Positions 47,776-57,281 of a stretch of 64,000 nt of DNA are shown in pieces. Source of the stretch: Trueperaceae bacterium (GTDB taxonomy: Bacteria > Deinococcota > Deinococci > Deinococcales > Trueperaceae); contig JAABTL010000009.1 of the NCBI GenBank assembly GCA_011389865.1, forward strand, positions 1 to 64,000, given 5' to 3'. The translations under genes were made by a program, and so were the position numbers. Below the pieces are notes generated by a model. The model saw only the letters and a list, made by a program, of their open reading frames with translations, was not told the DNA's origin and did no database searches. Every line of letters starts with the position of its first letter. Position 1 is the first letter of the stretch.

Positions 47776-47867
47776 GCGGCGTACCTCTTTCTGCAGCCCC
47801 GTCGCACCCTGGCACCTTCCCACAGATCGGAAGGGCGCTGACCGCGAAGAAGGGGCTTACGCGAAAG

Positions 47868-47876
47868 AGGTTACCA
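47868..47876 (-). promoter_or_regulatory. Probable promoter of the ABC importer operon
   Basis: On the minus strand TGG TAACCT (hexamer 47868-47873) is an extended -10 box, giving a leader of about 85 bases. No clear operator was recognised. Confidence 0.45.
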
Positions 47877-47975
47877 CAGCGCCCCGTTACGGAGACGGGC
47901 AAAGCGCCTTGACGCAGCCGGTCCGCCCCAGGTCGGCGCGGTGCCGTGCGCGCCGCGGCCGGCGCCCGGCAGGGC

Positions 47976-47990
47976 TACACTGCCGGGGTG
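47976..47990 (+). promoter_or_regulatory. Leaderless-type promoter of the ABC exporter gene
   Basis: TACACT (47976-47981), six bases, then GTG at 47988. Confidence 0.6.
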
Positions 47991-49868
47991 TTCGCGCGCC
48001 GCCCCCTCCCACGCGCCGACGATGCGAGCCCGGCGGACCGGCGCATCGACCTCGGCGCCCTGCGTCGCCTGCTGCGTTTCACCCGCCCGTACGCCGGTCG
48101 GCTCGGCCTCGCCCTCGCCGCCAGCGCCCTGGGCAGCCTGGTGTTCCTCGCCTTCCCCGTCATCGTCGGCGACCTGTTCAACGCCGCGTTCGGGGCGGGC
48201 GGGCCCTCGCTGACCAGCTGGGCGACCGGCGTCGGTGGTGGCGGTGCCGCCGAAGCCACGGGCGGATTCGGCAACGCGACCGCCAGCGACCTCGACCGCA
48301 TCGCGCTCGTCCTGGTGGTCGTCTTCGTGCTCAACGCCATCACGTCGTTCGTGCGGGTCTACCAGCTCGCCTACGTCGGCGAGAGCGTGGTGGCCGACCT
48401 GCGCCGGAACCTCTTCGCCCACCTGCTGTCGCTCTCCGTCCGGTTCTTCGAGGAGCGCAAGACCGGCGAGATCACCTCGCGGCTCACCTCCGACATCGCC
48501 ACCATCCAGGCGGCGGTCAGCAACGTGCTCGTGCAGCTCGTGTCGCAGAGCGTGTCGCTGGTCGGCGGCGTCGTCGTCCTGTTCGTCATCAACGCCCGCC
48601 TCACGCTGGTGATGCTGGCGGTCCTGCCAGCGGTCATCGTCGCGGCCGCCGTCTTCGGGCGCCGTCTGCGGCGCATCAGCACGGCCTTCCAGGACCAGCT
48701 GGCCGCCGCCAACGCCCGCGCCGAGGAGGCGATCGCCGGCGTCCGCGTCGTCCAGTCGTTCACGGCGGAGCGTTTCGAGGCGAGGCGCTACGGGGAGGCG
48801 ATCGCGGAGACCTTCGCCAGCGCCCTGCGGCGGGCGCGGGTGCGCGCGCTGTTCGTGCCCTCGGTGTTCACCGCCTTCTTCCTCGGCATCGGCCTCGTGC
48901 TGTGGTACGGGGGGAGGCTCGCGCTCGCCGGTGAGCTGCCCCCGGGCGACCTCATCACCTTCCTGCTCCTCACGGTCACCGTGGCCGGCTCGATCGGCGC
49001 CTTCACCGGGCTCTACTCGCAGGTGCAGGAGGCGGTCGGCGCGTCCCGCCGGGTGTTCGAGTTGCTCGACACGGCGCCCGACCTCAGCGAGCCGGCGGCG
49101 CCGGTGGCGCTGGCCGACGTGCGCGGCGAGGTCGCCTTCGAGGGGGTGCGCTTCCGCTACGGCGACCGCGGCGACGACTGGGTGCTGGACGGCATCGACC
49201 TCGCCGCGCGCCCGGGCGATGTGGTCGCCCTGGTAGGCCCGTCCGGGGCCGGCAAGAGCACCCTCGTCACGCTGATCTCCCGCTTCCACGACCCGGTCGA
49301 GGGCCGCATCACGCTCGACGGCGTCGACCTGCGCGACCTCGACCCGCGTGCGCTGCGGGCCCAGGTCGGGGTCGTGCCGCAGGAGACCCTGCTCTTCTCG
49401 GGGACGATCGCCGACAACGTGCGCTACGGCCGGCCCGACGCCTCCGACGCCGAGGTCGAGGCGGCCACGGCGGCCGCCAACGCCGACGGCTTCGTCCGCG
49501 CGTTCCCTGACGGTTACGCGACCGTGGTCGGCGAGCGCGGCGTCAAGCTCTCGGGGGGCCAGCGGCAGCGCATCGCCATCGCGCGGGCGCTGCTCAAGGA
49601 CCCGCGGATCCTGGTCCTCGACGAGGCCACCTCCTCGCTCGACAGCGAGTCCGAAGCGCTGGTGCAGGCCGCGCTCGACCACCTGATGCGCGGGCGCACC
49701 ACCTTCGTCATCGCGCACCGCCTGTCGACCGTGCTGAACGCCGATCGGATCGTCGTCATCGACGGCGGCCGCATCGTTCAGGCGGGCCGCCACGCGGAGC
49801 TGCTCGCCAAGGGCGGGCTCTACGCCGACCTCTACGAACGGCAGTTCCGCGAGGCCGACGAGCGCTGA
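47988..49868 (+). CDS. ABC exporter, fused membrane and ATPase domains
   Basis: This 626-residue MsbA/MDR-type half transporter has six helices (about 40-360), with a 50-residue Gly/Ala-rich loop after helix 1, and a nucleotide-binding domain. Walker A is GPSGAGKST, the signature [15 protein letters not shown], Walker [13 protein letters not shown] and the H-loop IAHRLST. It acts as a homodimer, probably exporting lipids or drugs. The GTG was chosen for its promoter spacing; the upstream in-frame codons overlap that promoter. Confidence 0.94.
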   Translation: MFARRPLPRADDASPADRRIDLGALRRLLRFTRPYAGRLGLALAASALGSLVFLAFPVIVGDLFNAAFGAGGPSLTSWATGVGGGGAAEATGGFGNATASDLDRIALVLVVVFVLNAITSFVRVYQLAYVGESVVADLRRNLFAHLLSLSVRFFEERKTGEITSRLTSDIATIQAAVSNVLVQLVSQSVSLVGGVVVLFVINARLTLVMLAVLPAVIVAAAVFGRRLRRISTAFQDQLAAANARAEEAIAGVRVVQSFTAERFEARRYGEAIAETFASALRRARVRALFVPSVFTAFFLGIGLVLWYGGRLALAGELPPGDLITFLLLTVTVAGSIGAFTGLYSQVQEAVGASRRVFELLDTAPDLSEPAAPVALADVRGEVAFEGVRFRYGDRGDDWVLDGIDLAARPGDVVALVGPSGAGKSTLVTLISRFHDPVEGRITLDGVDLRDLDPRALRAQVGVVPQETLLFSGTIADNVRYGRPDASDAEVEAATAAANADGFVRAFPDGYATVVGERGVKLSGGQRQRIAIARALLKDPRILVLDEATSSLDSESEALVQAALDHLMRGRTTFVIAHRLSTVLNADRIVVIDGGRIVQAGRHAELLAKGGLYADLYERQFREADER

Positions 49869-49878
49869 GGCGCGGCGA

Positions 49879-50553
49879 TCAGACGTCCCCGCCGACGGCG
49901 CGGATCGCACGGAGCCAGGCGTCGCCGGACTCGCCCATCGGCTCGTGCGCGAAGCGGTGGTCGCTGCGCCGCAGGAAGGTGTCGAGGTCGGTCAGCAGCG
50001 CCTCGAGGCGGGCCGTCAACAGCGCGCGCCCGGCGCCCTCCGGCAGCGTCGCCACGTGGGCGACGCAGACGAACCCGCGCCCGCGCGCCAGCGCGCCCTC
50101 GAGGTCGCTCGCCGGCACGCGCTGGAGGGCATGGAGGTAGCGGCGCTCGGCGGCGCGCTCGATCTCGCAGGCCCGGCAAAGGACCGCCGTTCGCTCGTCC
50201 GGGGACGGCGTCCGTGGCCGTGGCCGGCCAGCGAGCGCCCGCAGGAAGCCCTGCGGGCCGCCGGCCGCCGGTGCCGCGCCGCCGCCCAGTTGCCGCCGCA
50301 GCTCGGTCTCGAGCAGGTCGCGCAGCAGCACCGCCGACGACAGCGCCGGCGCCTCCAGCGATCGCCACACCCGCCAGTGGCGCGGGCAGAGGCCACCGCG
50401 CCGGCGCCAGTCCGCGCGCACGTCGACGTCGTTGACCCCGTCCCCCAGCACGCCCCGGAGGTAGGTGCGGGCCGCAGCTGCCGCGGCCAGGCACACCCCG
50501 CAGCCCGGGCTCGCGAGGGCGTCGAGCAGGACGTGCTGGTCTTGGGCCTTCAG
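49879..50553 (-). CDS. Small Cys/His protein with two CxxC-CxxH modules
   Basis: This 224-residue protein is not recognised with confidence (DUF6062-like proteins are the nearest I recall). It has a two-fold pattern: CGVC then CPRH about 40 residues on, and CRAC then CVAH about 45 residues on, which suggests two metal sites. Helices surround each (SPGCGVCLAAAAAARTYLRGVL; AVLCRACEIERAAERRYLHALQR). The first in-frame ATG/GTG is a GTG at 50496 that would remove the first CGVC. The CTG at 50553, overlapping the OsmC stop as CTGA, keeps it and is preferred. Confidence 0.6.
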   Translation of the reverse strand: MKAQDQHVLLDALASPGCGVCLAAAAAARTYLRGVLGDGVNDVDVRADWRRRGGLCPRHWRVWRSLEAPALSSAVLLRDLLETELRRQLGGGAAPAAGGPQGFLRALAGRPRPRTPSPDERTAVLCRACEIERAAERRYLHALQRVPASDLEGALARGRGFVCVAHVATLPEGAGRALLTARLEALLTDLDTFLRRSDHRFAHEPMGESGDAWLRAIRAVGGDV

Positions 50554-50975
50554 GCGAGGGCCGCGTCGAGCTCGATCGGGACGGCCGCCAGCGCCTTGGA
50601 GACCGGGCAGCCGACCTTGGCCGCCTCGGCCTGCTCGGCGAAGGCCTCGGCGTCGATGCCGGGGACCGTGGCGCGGCAGACGAGCTCGATCTTGGTGATC
50701 GCGGCGCCCTGGTCGTCGCGACCGAGGTGGACGCGCGCCTCCACCCGCACCTCGGTGGGGGTGAAGCCGGCGCCGGCGAGGCCGTTGGAGAGCGCCATGG
50801 CGAAGCAGCCTGCGTGGGCGGCGCCCAAGAGCTCGTCAGGGTTCGTCCCGGGGCCCTCCTCGAAGCGCGAGGCGAACGTGTAGGGTCCTTCGAAGGCGCC
50901 GCTGCCGAGCGCGACGGTGCCGTCGCCGTTCTTCAGGTCGCCGCGCCAGATGCCGGTGGCGGTACGTACGGGCAT
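50550..50975 (-). CDS. OsmC/Ohr-family peroxide-stress protein
   Basis: This 141-residue thiol peroxidase reduces organic hydroperoxides. It has both reactive cysteines (Cys 57 in GAAHAGCFAMAL, Cys 123 in VGCPVSKAL) and the catalytic Glu/Arg in FASRFEEGPGTNPDELLGAAHAG. That motif marks the OsmC branch rather than Ohr. The start has GAGGAGA upstream. The leader (about 60 bases) contains a 10-bp hairpin. A Cys/His-rich protein is coupled downstream. Confidence 0.92.
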   Translation of the reverse strand: MPVRTATGIWRGDLKNGDGTVALGSGAFEGPYTFASRFEEGPGTNPDELLGAAHAGCFAMALSNGLAGAGFTPTEVRVEARVHLGRDDQGAAITKIELVCRATVPGIDAEAFAEQAEAAKVGCPVSKALAAVPIELDAALA

Positions 50976-50997
50976 GGACGTTCTCCTCTCGCATGGT

Positions 50998-51020
50998 TTG
51001 CCCGGCCCCTGGCCGGGCAA
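50998..51020 (-). other. Hairpin in the osmC leader
   Basis: TTGCCCGGCC and GGCCGGGCAA form a perfect 10-bp stem with a three-base loop. It lies between the promoter and the ribosome site of osmC. Confidence 0.6.
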
Positions 51021-51041
51021 CCACGCCGTGGGGATGGCGTC

Positions 51042-51047
51042 ATGCTA
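51042..51047 (-). promoter_or_regulatory. osmC -10 box
   Basis: TAGCAT on the minus strand (51042-51047). The leader is about 60 bases. It is divergent from the uvrB -10 box 26 bases away. Confidence 0.5.
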
Positions 51048-51073
51048 CGACGGTCGCGCGCCCGCCCGGGGGC

Positions 51074-51088
51074 TAGACTGAACGGATG
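51074..51088 (+). promoter_or_regulatory. Leaderless-type promoter of uvrB
   Basis: TAGACT (51074-51079), six bases, then ATG at 51086. Confidence 0.65.
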
Positions 51089-53158
51089 CCCCTCCGCGTC
51101 CAGGCCCCCTTCACCCCCAGCGGCGACCAGCCCGAGGCCATCCGCGGGCTGGTGACCGGGCTCGGCGACGGCCTGCGCTTCCAGACGCTTCTCGGGGCGA
51201 CCGGCACCGGCAAGACCTTCACGATGGCGCAGGTGATCGAGGCCACCCAGCGGCCCGCGCTGGTGCTCGCGCCGAACAAGATCCTCACGGCGCAGCTGGC
51301 CGCCGAGTTCCGCGACGTCTTCCCGGACGCCGCCGTCGAGATGTTCATCTCCTACTACGACTACTACCAGCCCGAGGCCTACGTGCCGGCCCGCGACCTC
51401 TTCATCGAGAAGGACGCGAACATCAACGACGAGCTCGAGCGCCTGCGGCACTCGACCACCCGCTCGCTGCTCACCCGCCGCGACGTGGTGGTGGTCGCGT
51501 CGGTGTCGGCGATCTACGGCCTCGGCTCGCCGGAGGAGTACGCCAAGCTCAACCTCGTCCTGGCGCCGGGCGTGAAGATGAACCGCGACGCCGTGCTGGG
51601 GCGGCTCGTCCAGCAGCAGTACGAGCGCAACGACGTCGAGCTCGCGCCCGGCCGCTTCCGCGCCCGCGGCGACGTGGTCGAGGTGTGGCCGGCCTACGAC
51701 GAGTCGCCCGTGCGGATCGAGCTGTGGGGCGACGAGGTCGACGCGCTGGGCGTCATCGACCCGGTGACCGGCGACACCACCCGGACGCTCACGGGCCTGA
51801 CCGTCTTCCCCGCCAAGCACTACGTCACCCCGTTCGAGACGCTGCGACCGGCGGTGGAACGCATCGAGGCGGACCTGCACGACCGGCTGCGCTTCTTCGA
51901 GGCCAGCGGCAAGCTGCTCGAGCAGCAGCGCCTGCGCGAGCGCACGATGTACGACCTCGAGATGCTGCGCACGCTGGGCTACTGCAGCGGGATCGAGAAC
52001 TACAGCCGCTACCTCGACGGCCGCAACCCAGGCGAGCCGCCGTTCACGCTGCTCGACTACCTGCCGGACGACGCCATCGTCTTCCTCGACGAGTCGCACG
52101 TCATGGTCCCGCAGATCCGCGGCATGTACAACGGCGACCAAGCCCGCAAGCGGACGCTCGTCGACTACGGCTTCCGCCTGCCTGCCGCGCTCGACAACCG
52201 CCCGCTGCAGCAGGACGAGTTCTTCGAGCGCGTCGGCCAGGTGGTGTTCGTGTCGGCGACGCCGGCCGCGCAGGAGATCGGCCTCTCGGACCAGGTGGTC
52301 GAGCAGGTGATCCGACCGACGGGCCTCGTCGACCCCCACGTGACCGTGAAGCCCTCCCGCGGGCAGATCGACGACATCATCTTCGCCGCGCGCGAGCGGG
52401 TGAAGGCGAACGAACGCGTGCTCGTCACGACGCTGACGAAGCGCATGGCCGAGGACCTCACCGAGTACCTCGCGGAGCAGGGCATCCGCGTGCGCTACAT
52501 GCACAGCGACATCGACGCCGTCGAGCGGCAGGTGATCATCCGCGACCTGCGTCTCGGCCACTTCGACGTGCTGGTGGGCATCAACCTGCTGCGTGAGGGG
52601 CTCGACCTGCCGGAGGTCTCGCTGGTGGCGATCCTCGACGCCGACAAGACCGGCTTCCTGCGCAGCGAGCGCAGCCTGATCCAGACGATCGGCCGGGCGG
52701 CGCGCAACGTGCACGGCGAGGTGGTCCTCTACGCCGACGAGGTCAGCGACGCGATGCGCGCCGCGATGGACGAGACCGAGCGGCGCAGAGCGAAACAGCT
52801 GGCGTACAACGAGCTGCACGGGATCACCCCGGAGACGATCCGCAAGCGGATCCAGGAGGTCATCCGCGGCGAGGAGGCCGAGGGCGACGCGGCCGGCGGC
52901 GGCGCGGCGCCGGTGGCGCCGTGGGAACGCGAGCTGCTCGAGGACGACCTACGCCAGGAGCTCGCGCTGCTCGAGAACGAGATGTGGTCCGCTTCCGAGG
53001 CCCTGGACTTCGAGAAGGCGGCGGCGGTGCGCGACCGCATCCGCGAGCTCGAGGCGCGCCTCGCCGGACGCGAGCTCAAGCTGCCGCAGCTCCCGCCCCA
53101 GGGCGCCAAGGCGCGGACGACCGCGCGGCCCGCGGGGCGGCGGCGGGTGCAGGCGTGA
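51086..53158 (+). CDS. uvrB: Excinuclease ABC subunit B
   Basis: This 690-residue helicase-like protein verifies damage and holds the strand for UvrC incision. Walker A is GATGTGKT (37-44), the damage-sensing beta hairpin is [21 protein letters not shown], the DEAD-like box is VFLDESH and helicase motif VI is [12 protein letters not shown]. The C-terminal UVR motif ([34 protein letters not shown]) binds UvrC. uvrA and uvrC are elsewhere. The next gene overlaps its stop. Confidence 0.98.
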   Translation: MPLRVQAPFTPSGDQPEAIRGLVTGLGDGLRFQTLLGATGTGKTFTMAQVIEATQRPALVLAPNKILTAQLAAEFRDVFPDAAVEMFISYYDYYQPEAYVPARDLFIEKDANINDELERLRHSTTRSLLTRRDVVVVASVSAIYGLGSPEEYAKLNLVLAPGVKMNRDAVLGRLVQQQYERNDVELAPGRFRARGDVVEVWPAYDESPVRIELWGDEVDALGVIDPVTGDTTRTLTGLTVFPAKHYVTPFETLRPAVERIEADLHDRLRFFEASGKLLEQQRLRERTMYDLEMLRTLGYCSGIENYSRYLDGRNPGEPPFTLLDYLPDDAIVFLDESHVMVPQIRGMYNGDQARKRTLVDYGFRLPAALDNRPLQQDEFFERVGQVVFVSATPAAQEIGLSDQVVEQVIRPTGLVDPHVTVKPSRGQIDDIIFAARERVKANERVLVTTLTKRMAEDLTEYLAEQGIRVRYMHSDIDAVERQVIIRDLRLGHFDVLVGINLLREGLDLPEVSLVAILDADKTGFLRSERSLIQTIGRAARNVHGEVVLYADEVSDAMRAAMDETERRRAKQLAYNELHGITPETIRKRIQEVIRGEEAEGDAAGGGAAPVAPWERELLEDDLRQELALLENEMWSASEALDFEKAAAVRDRIRELEARLAGRELKLPQLPPQGAKARTTARPAGRRRVQA

Positions 53159-54750
53159 GCCTCGCCCGACGCCCGGCGTGGCCGTGGCGGCCGCGCAACG
53201 CGCGCCAGAGTGCAGCCGCATGGCGCGCCGTGCTCGTCGCAGCCGTAGCCGGCGCCTTCGCCTGGGCGCAGCCGTACGCGGCGGACGGCGGCTTCGACCG
53301 GCCGCGGGCGCTGCTGCCGCACCTCGAGCGCCCGCTGGCGAAGCTCGCGCTCGACCGCGGCCGGGCGACCCTGGTGTCTTGGGAGGACGGCACGGTCGTC
53401 GCGCGCGACCTGTCCGGCGACCGCGAAGCCCGTCCGCTGGGGGACGCCGACGGCGTGCGCGACCTCACGGTCGCCGGTGCGCACGACGCCCTGCTGCAGG
53501 CGATCTGGGCGTGGCGCGACCTGACGACCGGCCGCTACCTCTACCGGTCGACCTTCGCCGACGAACCGTTCGAGAGCGGCCAGCTGCTGCCGCTGACGGC
53601 CGTTCAGCAGTCGGGCGAGACCTGGCTCTTCAGCCACCGCGGCCGCGACGCCGGCGCCGAGATCGTGCGCCTCACCCCCACCGGCGAGGCGATCACGCTG
53701 TACCGCACCGACCTGCAGATCACCGGCCTGTCGGCCGCCGCGGCCGACGGCGTCGTCCACCTGACCTGGATCGAGGGCTTCACCGAGACGACCGCGCTCG
53801 GCAGCGCCAGCGACTGGCGGGCCCAGGCCGCCTGGTGGTCGCCCGACGGACGCTGGGCGGGTCCCGCGGAACTCGGCGCCGCGGACGGCCAGGTGGAGCG
53901 CACCGCAACCGCCGTCGAGGCCGGGACGGGCGCGCTGGCGCAGCGGACGTGGACCGGTGACGACGGGATCGCGCGGCGCTGGCGCGTCCCGGCCGCCGAC
54001 CCCCTCGAGGGCCCCGCCCGCGGGGTGGCCGCGCTGGTCGCCGGCCGGCCGATCGGCACGACCCTCGCGGCCGGCGTGGGAACCGATTTCGTCGCTCGTG
54101 GCCACACGGTCTGGCGGGTGGGCGAGCCGGCGTCACCGCCCGTCGCGGTCGCCTGGTCGCCGGTGGTCATCCGCGAGGGCTGGGCGATCCTGGACGCCGA
54201 GGGGATCCACCACCTGGCGTGGATCGGCAGCGAGGCGGGCGGACGCGACGTCTTGTACGCGAGCGACGACCGGCGGCCGATGGTCCGCGGGCCGCTCGAC
54301 GAGATCGCCGCCGTCTTCGGCTGGCGACCCTGGAGCGTCGCCGAAGAGGCCGTCGGGCAGCTGGGAGCCAGTCTCCTCGCGGCGGTCTTGGTGTCCGCGA
54401 GCACGCTGCCGCTCCTGTGGGCGCTCGCGGTCGTGCTCGCCCGCCGGGCGTCCGCCGCCGCCGCCCGCTGGCGCGGGGCCCTGGCGGGCGCCGCCCTGCC
54501 GGGTTTGGGCGTCTTGGCGGCCGTGGTCCTCGGCGCCCCGGCCGCCGTCCTCTGGCCGCTGGTGGGCGGCGTGGGCGCGCTGGCGGCCGCCAGCGCGGGC
54601 GCCGCGCTGCTCGCCGCCTGGCTTTGGCGCGGCCGCGACCTCGAGGCGCTGCCGGCGTTCGTCGGCGCGGGGGCGACGGCGCTGGCCTGTGCCACGGCCG
54701 GGATCGCGTTCGTCGGCTTCCAGGCCTGGGTCGACCTCGGCCTCTGGTGA
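53155..54750 (+). CDS. Membrane protein of unknown function coupled to uvrB
   Basis: I do not recognise this 531-residue protein. The start is GTG within the uvrB stop (GTGA). A signal-like helix (about 20-40) precedes a large beta-rich region (about 45-400) with repeated blocks of the form [16 protein letters not shown], [24 protein letters not shown] and [19 protein letters not shown], suggesting a beta propeller outside the membrane. Four hydrophobic helices (about 410-528) close the protein. No enzymatic motif is visible. Confidence 0.72.
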   Translation: MSLARRPAWPWRPRNARQSAAAWRAVLVAAVAGAFAWAQPYAADGGFDRPRALLPHLERPLAKLALDRGRATLVSWEDGTVVARDLSGDREARPLGDADGVRDLTVAGAHDALLQAIWAWRDLTTGRYLYRSTFADEPFESGQLLPLTAVQQSGETWLFSHRGRDAGAEIVRLTPTGEAITLYRTDLQITGLSAAAADGVVHLTWIEGFTETTALGSASDWRAQAAWWSPDGRWAGPAELGAADGQVERTATAVEAGTGALAQRTWTGDDGIARRWRVPAADPLEGPARGVAALVAGRPIGTTLAAGVGTDFVARGHTVWRVGEPASPPVAVAWSPVVIREGWAILDAEGIHHLAWIGSEAGGRDVLYASDDRRPMVRGPLDEIAAVFGWRPWSVAEEAVGQLGASLLAAVLVSASTLPLLWALAVVLARRASAAAARWRGALAGAALPGLGVLAAVVLGAPAAVLWPLVGGVGALAAASAGAALLAAWLWRGRDLEALPAFVGAGATALACATAGIAFVGFQAWVDLGLW

Positions 54751-54817
54751 GGCGTCCACGCGCGTGAGCGCCCGCGTGGGCGTGGTCACGCGCCCGCGCA
54801 CCCGCACGAGCGCGTGG

Positions 54818-54845
54818 TAGCGTGCCCGCGTGGAGGCTCCGGGTG
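54818..54845 (+). promoter_or_regulatory. carD promoter with out-of-frame mini-ORF and ribosome site
   Basis: TAGCGT (54818-54823), with TGG before it, is followed after six bases by a GTG (54830) that opens a 10-codon ORF ending in TGA at 54860-54862. GGAGG at 54832-54836 lies six bases before the in-frame GTG of carD at 54843. The short ORF overlaps the carD start in another frame. Confidence 0.55.
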
Positions 54846-55340
54846 ACGTTCGAAGTCGGTGACCACGTCGTCTATCCCTCCCAGGGCGCCGGTGTGGTGC
54901 AGGAGCGCACCACCCGCGCGGTCCTGGGCGAGACGCACGAGTACCTGAAGGTCGTCTTCGTCAAGGGTGACATGGAGGTCCTCGTGCCCCTGAAACGCGG
55001 CGAGGACGTCGGCCTGCGGCACACGGTCGGCACGGACGAGGTCGAGCGCCTGTTCGAGGCGATGGCCAAGGCCGACCTCAGCCTGCCGCAGCAGTGGCCC
55101 CCCCGGTACCGCGTGGAGCAGGAGATCCTGGGCCGCGGAGGCGCCTACGAGCTGGCCCGCCTCATCGGCGTGCTCGCCCGCCGCGACCTCGAGAAGGGCC
55201 TGGCCGCCACGGAGCGCGAGGTCCTGGACACCGCCAAGTCAGCGTTGGCCTCCGAGCTGGCGATCGTCGGCGGTACCGACCTCCCCACCGCACTGGAGAG
55301 GCTCGATGCCGTCATCGCGGAACGCATCGGCCACGGCTGA
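54843..55340 (+). CDS. carD: CarD/CdnL-family RNA polymerase-binding protein
   Basis: This 165-residue protein binds the RNA polymerase beta lobe and stabilises open complexes. The Tudor-like N-terminal domain begins VTFEVGDHVVYPSQGAGVVQE, and the helical C-terminal domain has PPRYRVEQEILGRGGAYELARLIGVLARRDLEKGLAATEREVLDTAKSALASELA. Length matches Thermus CarD. The GTG at 54843 fits the family N-terminus and has a ribosome site. The last 35 bases overlap ksgA. Confidence 0.9.
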   Translation: MTFEVGDHVVYPSQGAGVVQERTTRAVLGETHEYLKVVFVKGDMEVLVPLKRGEDVGLRHTVGTDEVERLFEAMAKADLSLPQQWPPRYRVEQEILGRGGAYELARLIGVLARRDLEKGLAATEREVLDTAKSALASELAIVGGTDLPTALERLDAVIAERIGHG

Positions 55341-56199
55341 GCCCGACGACCGCGGCCCCGCCCTCACGTCACCGCGCGTCGTTCGCGATCTACTGCGCCG
55401 GCACGGCCTGGGCGCGGACACGTCGCTCGGCCAGCATTTCCTGATCGACCGCGCGACCCTGGCGTCGATCGTCGCGGCCGCCGAACCGGCGCCGCGCGAC
55501 GAGGTGTGGGAGGTGGGGCCCGGCCTCGGGACGCTGACCGTAGAGCTCGCGCGCCGCGCGGGCAGGGTGATCGCCATCGAACTCGACCGGCGGCTGCTCC
55601 CGGTGCTCGCCGAGACCCTGGCCCCCTGGCCACACGCGGAGGTGCGCCACGCCGATGCCCTGCGGGTCGACTTCACGACCGCCGCCCCCGGCGCGGTCTT
55701 CGTCGCCAACCTGCCGTACCAGGTCGGCACGGCCGTGCTCTCCAGCGTGCTGAGTTGTGGCCGCTTCGCCCGCGCCGTGGTGTTGGTCCAGAAGGAGGTC
55801 GCCGAGCGCCTGGTCGCCACCGCCGGCAGCGCCGCCTATGGCAGCCTCAGCCTGTGGGTCGCGCACCACGCTCGGGCGCGGATCGTGCGCAGCGTGCCCG
55901 CGGGCGCGTTCCTGCCACCCCCCAAGGTCACCTCGGCGGTCGTTCGCCTCGACGTGGACCCCGCCGCACGCCCCGATCCCGCGACCTTCACGCTCATCCG
56001 CGACGGCTTCCGCCACCGCAGGAAGACGCTGGTCGCGAACCTGCGGGCCGCCGGGGACGACCCGAGCGACGTGCAGCGCGCGCTGCAGGAGCTCGGTTTC
56101 GACCCGCGCGCCCGGGCCGAGGTGCTCGACCTCGCGACCTTCCGGCGGCTGGCGCAACGCCTCCGCCCGCGAGCGGTGTCCGAGCCGCAAGCGACCTGA
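55306..56199 (+). CDS. ksgA: 16S rRNA dimethyladenosine transferase
   Basis: This 297-residue SAM-dependent enzyme dimethylates the two adjacent adenosines near the 3' end of 16S rRNA. SLGQHFLIDRATLASIV starts the core, WEVGPGLGTLTVELARRAGRVIAIELD binds SAM and NLPYQVGTA is the target-base motif. The C-terminal helical domain holds PPPKVTSAVVRL. The ATG at 55306 overlaps carD by 35 bases, so the first 20 residues may be a flexible tail. Confidence 0.96.
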   Translation: MPSSRNASATAEPDDRGPALTSPRVVRDLLRRHGLGADTSLGQHFLIDRATLASIVAAAEPAPRDEVWEVGPGLGTLTVELARRAGRVIAIELDRRLLPVLAETLAPWPHAEVRHADALRVDFTTAAPGAVFVANLPYQVGTAVLSSVLSCGRFARAVVLVQKEVAERLVATAGSAAYGSLSLWVAHHARARIVRSVPAGAFLPPPKVTSAVVRLDVDPAARPDPATFTLIRDGFRHRRKTLVANLRAAGDDPSDVQRALQELGFDPRARAEVLDLATFRRLAQRLRPRAVSEPQAT

Positions 56200-56223
56200 C
56201 GCTCCCTGCCCCCGCGTGGGGCG

Positions 56224-56297
56224 TATACTGCCCGGGCGACACGCGGGGAAACCGTTGGACGCCACCCGGGACATAGGTCCCGGTAGGAGAACGCTGC
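56224..56297 (+). promoter_or_regulatory. pfkB promoter and structured leader
   Basis: TATACT (56224-56229) is the -10 box. The leader of about 62 bases ends with a hairpin, CCGGGAC-ATAG-GTCCCGG (56266-56283), directly before the ribosome site AGGAGA (56285-56290). Confidence 0.55.
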
Positions 56298-57281
56298 ATG
56301 GCCGAGTTCCTGGTGATCGGCGACGCGACCGTCGATCAGATGTATTTCATCGACGCCCTCCCCGAGGTCGGTGGCGAAGTCAGCGCCACCCACGCCGTCA
56401 TGGAGCCGGGTGGCGCCGGCGGCACCATCGCGACGGCCCTCGCCCGCCTCGACCACGACGTGGCCATCGCGACGCGCGTCGGCACGGGTCCCTTCTCGGC
56501 GCTCGCCCTGAAGCACCTGCGCTCGACCGGCGTCGACATGAGCCTGGTCCAGTCCGACCCCTACCTGCAGACGAGCAGCGTGACGATCCTCATCACACCC
56601 GACGGGCAGCGCACGATGATCGGCGCCGCCGGCGCCTCGCGCGACCTCGACGGCCGCGCGCTGCGGCCCGAGCACGTCGACCGGCGCGACGCGCTGGTCA
56701 TGAGCGCCTACAGTCTGATCAGCGGGCCGCAGCGCACCTACTCGCTGCGCGCGCTGCAACTCGCCAAGGACGCCGGGGTGCGGGTCTTCGTCGACATGGG
56801 CACGGGCGCCGTCAACGCGCTGCAGGAGGGGCTGATGCCGCTGCTCGAGGGCGTCGAGGTCGTCCTGATGAACGAGCGCGAGCTCTTCACGCTGACGGGC
56901 GAGTCGTCGATCTCGGACGCCGTCTCGGGCCTGCGGGCGCGGGGGATCGATCAGGTCGTGGTGAAGGTCGGCGAGATGGGTTCGATCGTCGTCACGCCCG
57001 AGCGCTCCGAGCTCGTGGAGGCCTACGCCATCGACGGGGTGCTCGACACGACCGGCGCCGGCGACGTGTACACGGCGGCCTTCGTCGCCGCCGTCGTCGA
57101 GGGGAACGACCTGCTCCAGGCCGCGTGGCTGGCGAACGTCGCAGGCGCGTTGACGACGCGCGAGATCGGTGCCCAGCGGATCGTCATCGACCGCGCGACG
57201 CTGCTGCAGCAGGCTGGCCTCGGCGGCGGCACGACCGTCGCGGCCGGAGGCGTCGCCACCAGAGCCAGCGCGCGTCGGTGA
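56298..57281 (+). CDS. PfkB-family sugar kinase
   Basis: This 327-residue ribokinase-fold enzyme has the two signatures: GGAGGTIATALARLDHDVAIATRVG (about 38-62) and DTTGAGDVYTAAFVAAV (about 250-266), where the last Asp of GAGD is catalytic. Ribose, fructose or adenosine are possible substrates; 1-phosphofructokinase is less likely because neighbours are not a PTS. An S41 protease gene overlaps its stop (GTGA). Confidence 0.9.
   Translation: MAEFLVIGDATVDQMYFIDALPEVGGEVSATHAVMEPGGAGGTIATALARLDHDVAIATRVGTGPFSALALKHLRSTGVDMSLVQSDPYLQTSSVTILITPDGQRTMIGAAGASRDLDGRALRPEHVDRRDALVMSAYSLISGPQRTYSLRALQLAKDAGVRVFVDMGTGAVNALQEGLMPLLEGVEVVLMNERELFTLTGESSISDAVSGLRARGIDQVVVKVGEMGSIVVTPERSELVEAYAIDGVLDTTGAGDVYTAAFVAAVVEGNDLLQAAWLANVAGALTTREIGAQRIVIDRATLLQQAGLGGGTTVAAGGVATRASARR

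Noticed and set aside
47776-47867. LacI-type sugar operator before the ABC importer
   Set aside because: Short inverted pieces can be found but none forms a convincing palindrome near the promoter.
51023-51085. Radiation-desiccation response motif before uvrB
   Set aside because: No 17-bp palindrome resembling the Deinococcus motif is present in the 60 bases between osmC and uvrB.
56230-56297. c-di-GMP-I riboswitch before pfkB
   Set aside because: Only fragments match and the leader is too short for the two-helix aptamer. Kept as a hairpin finding only.
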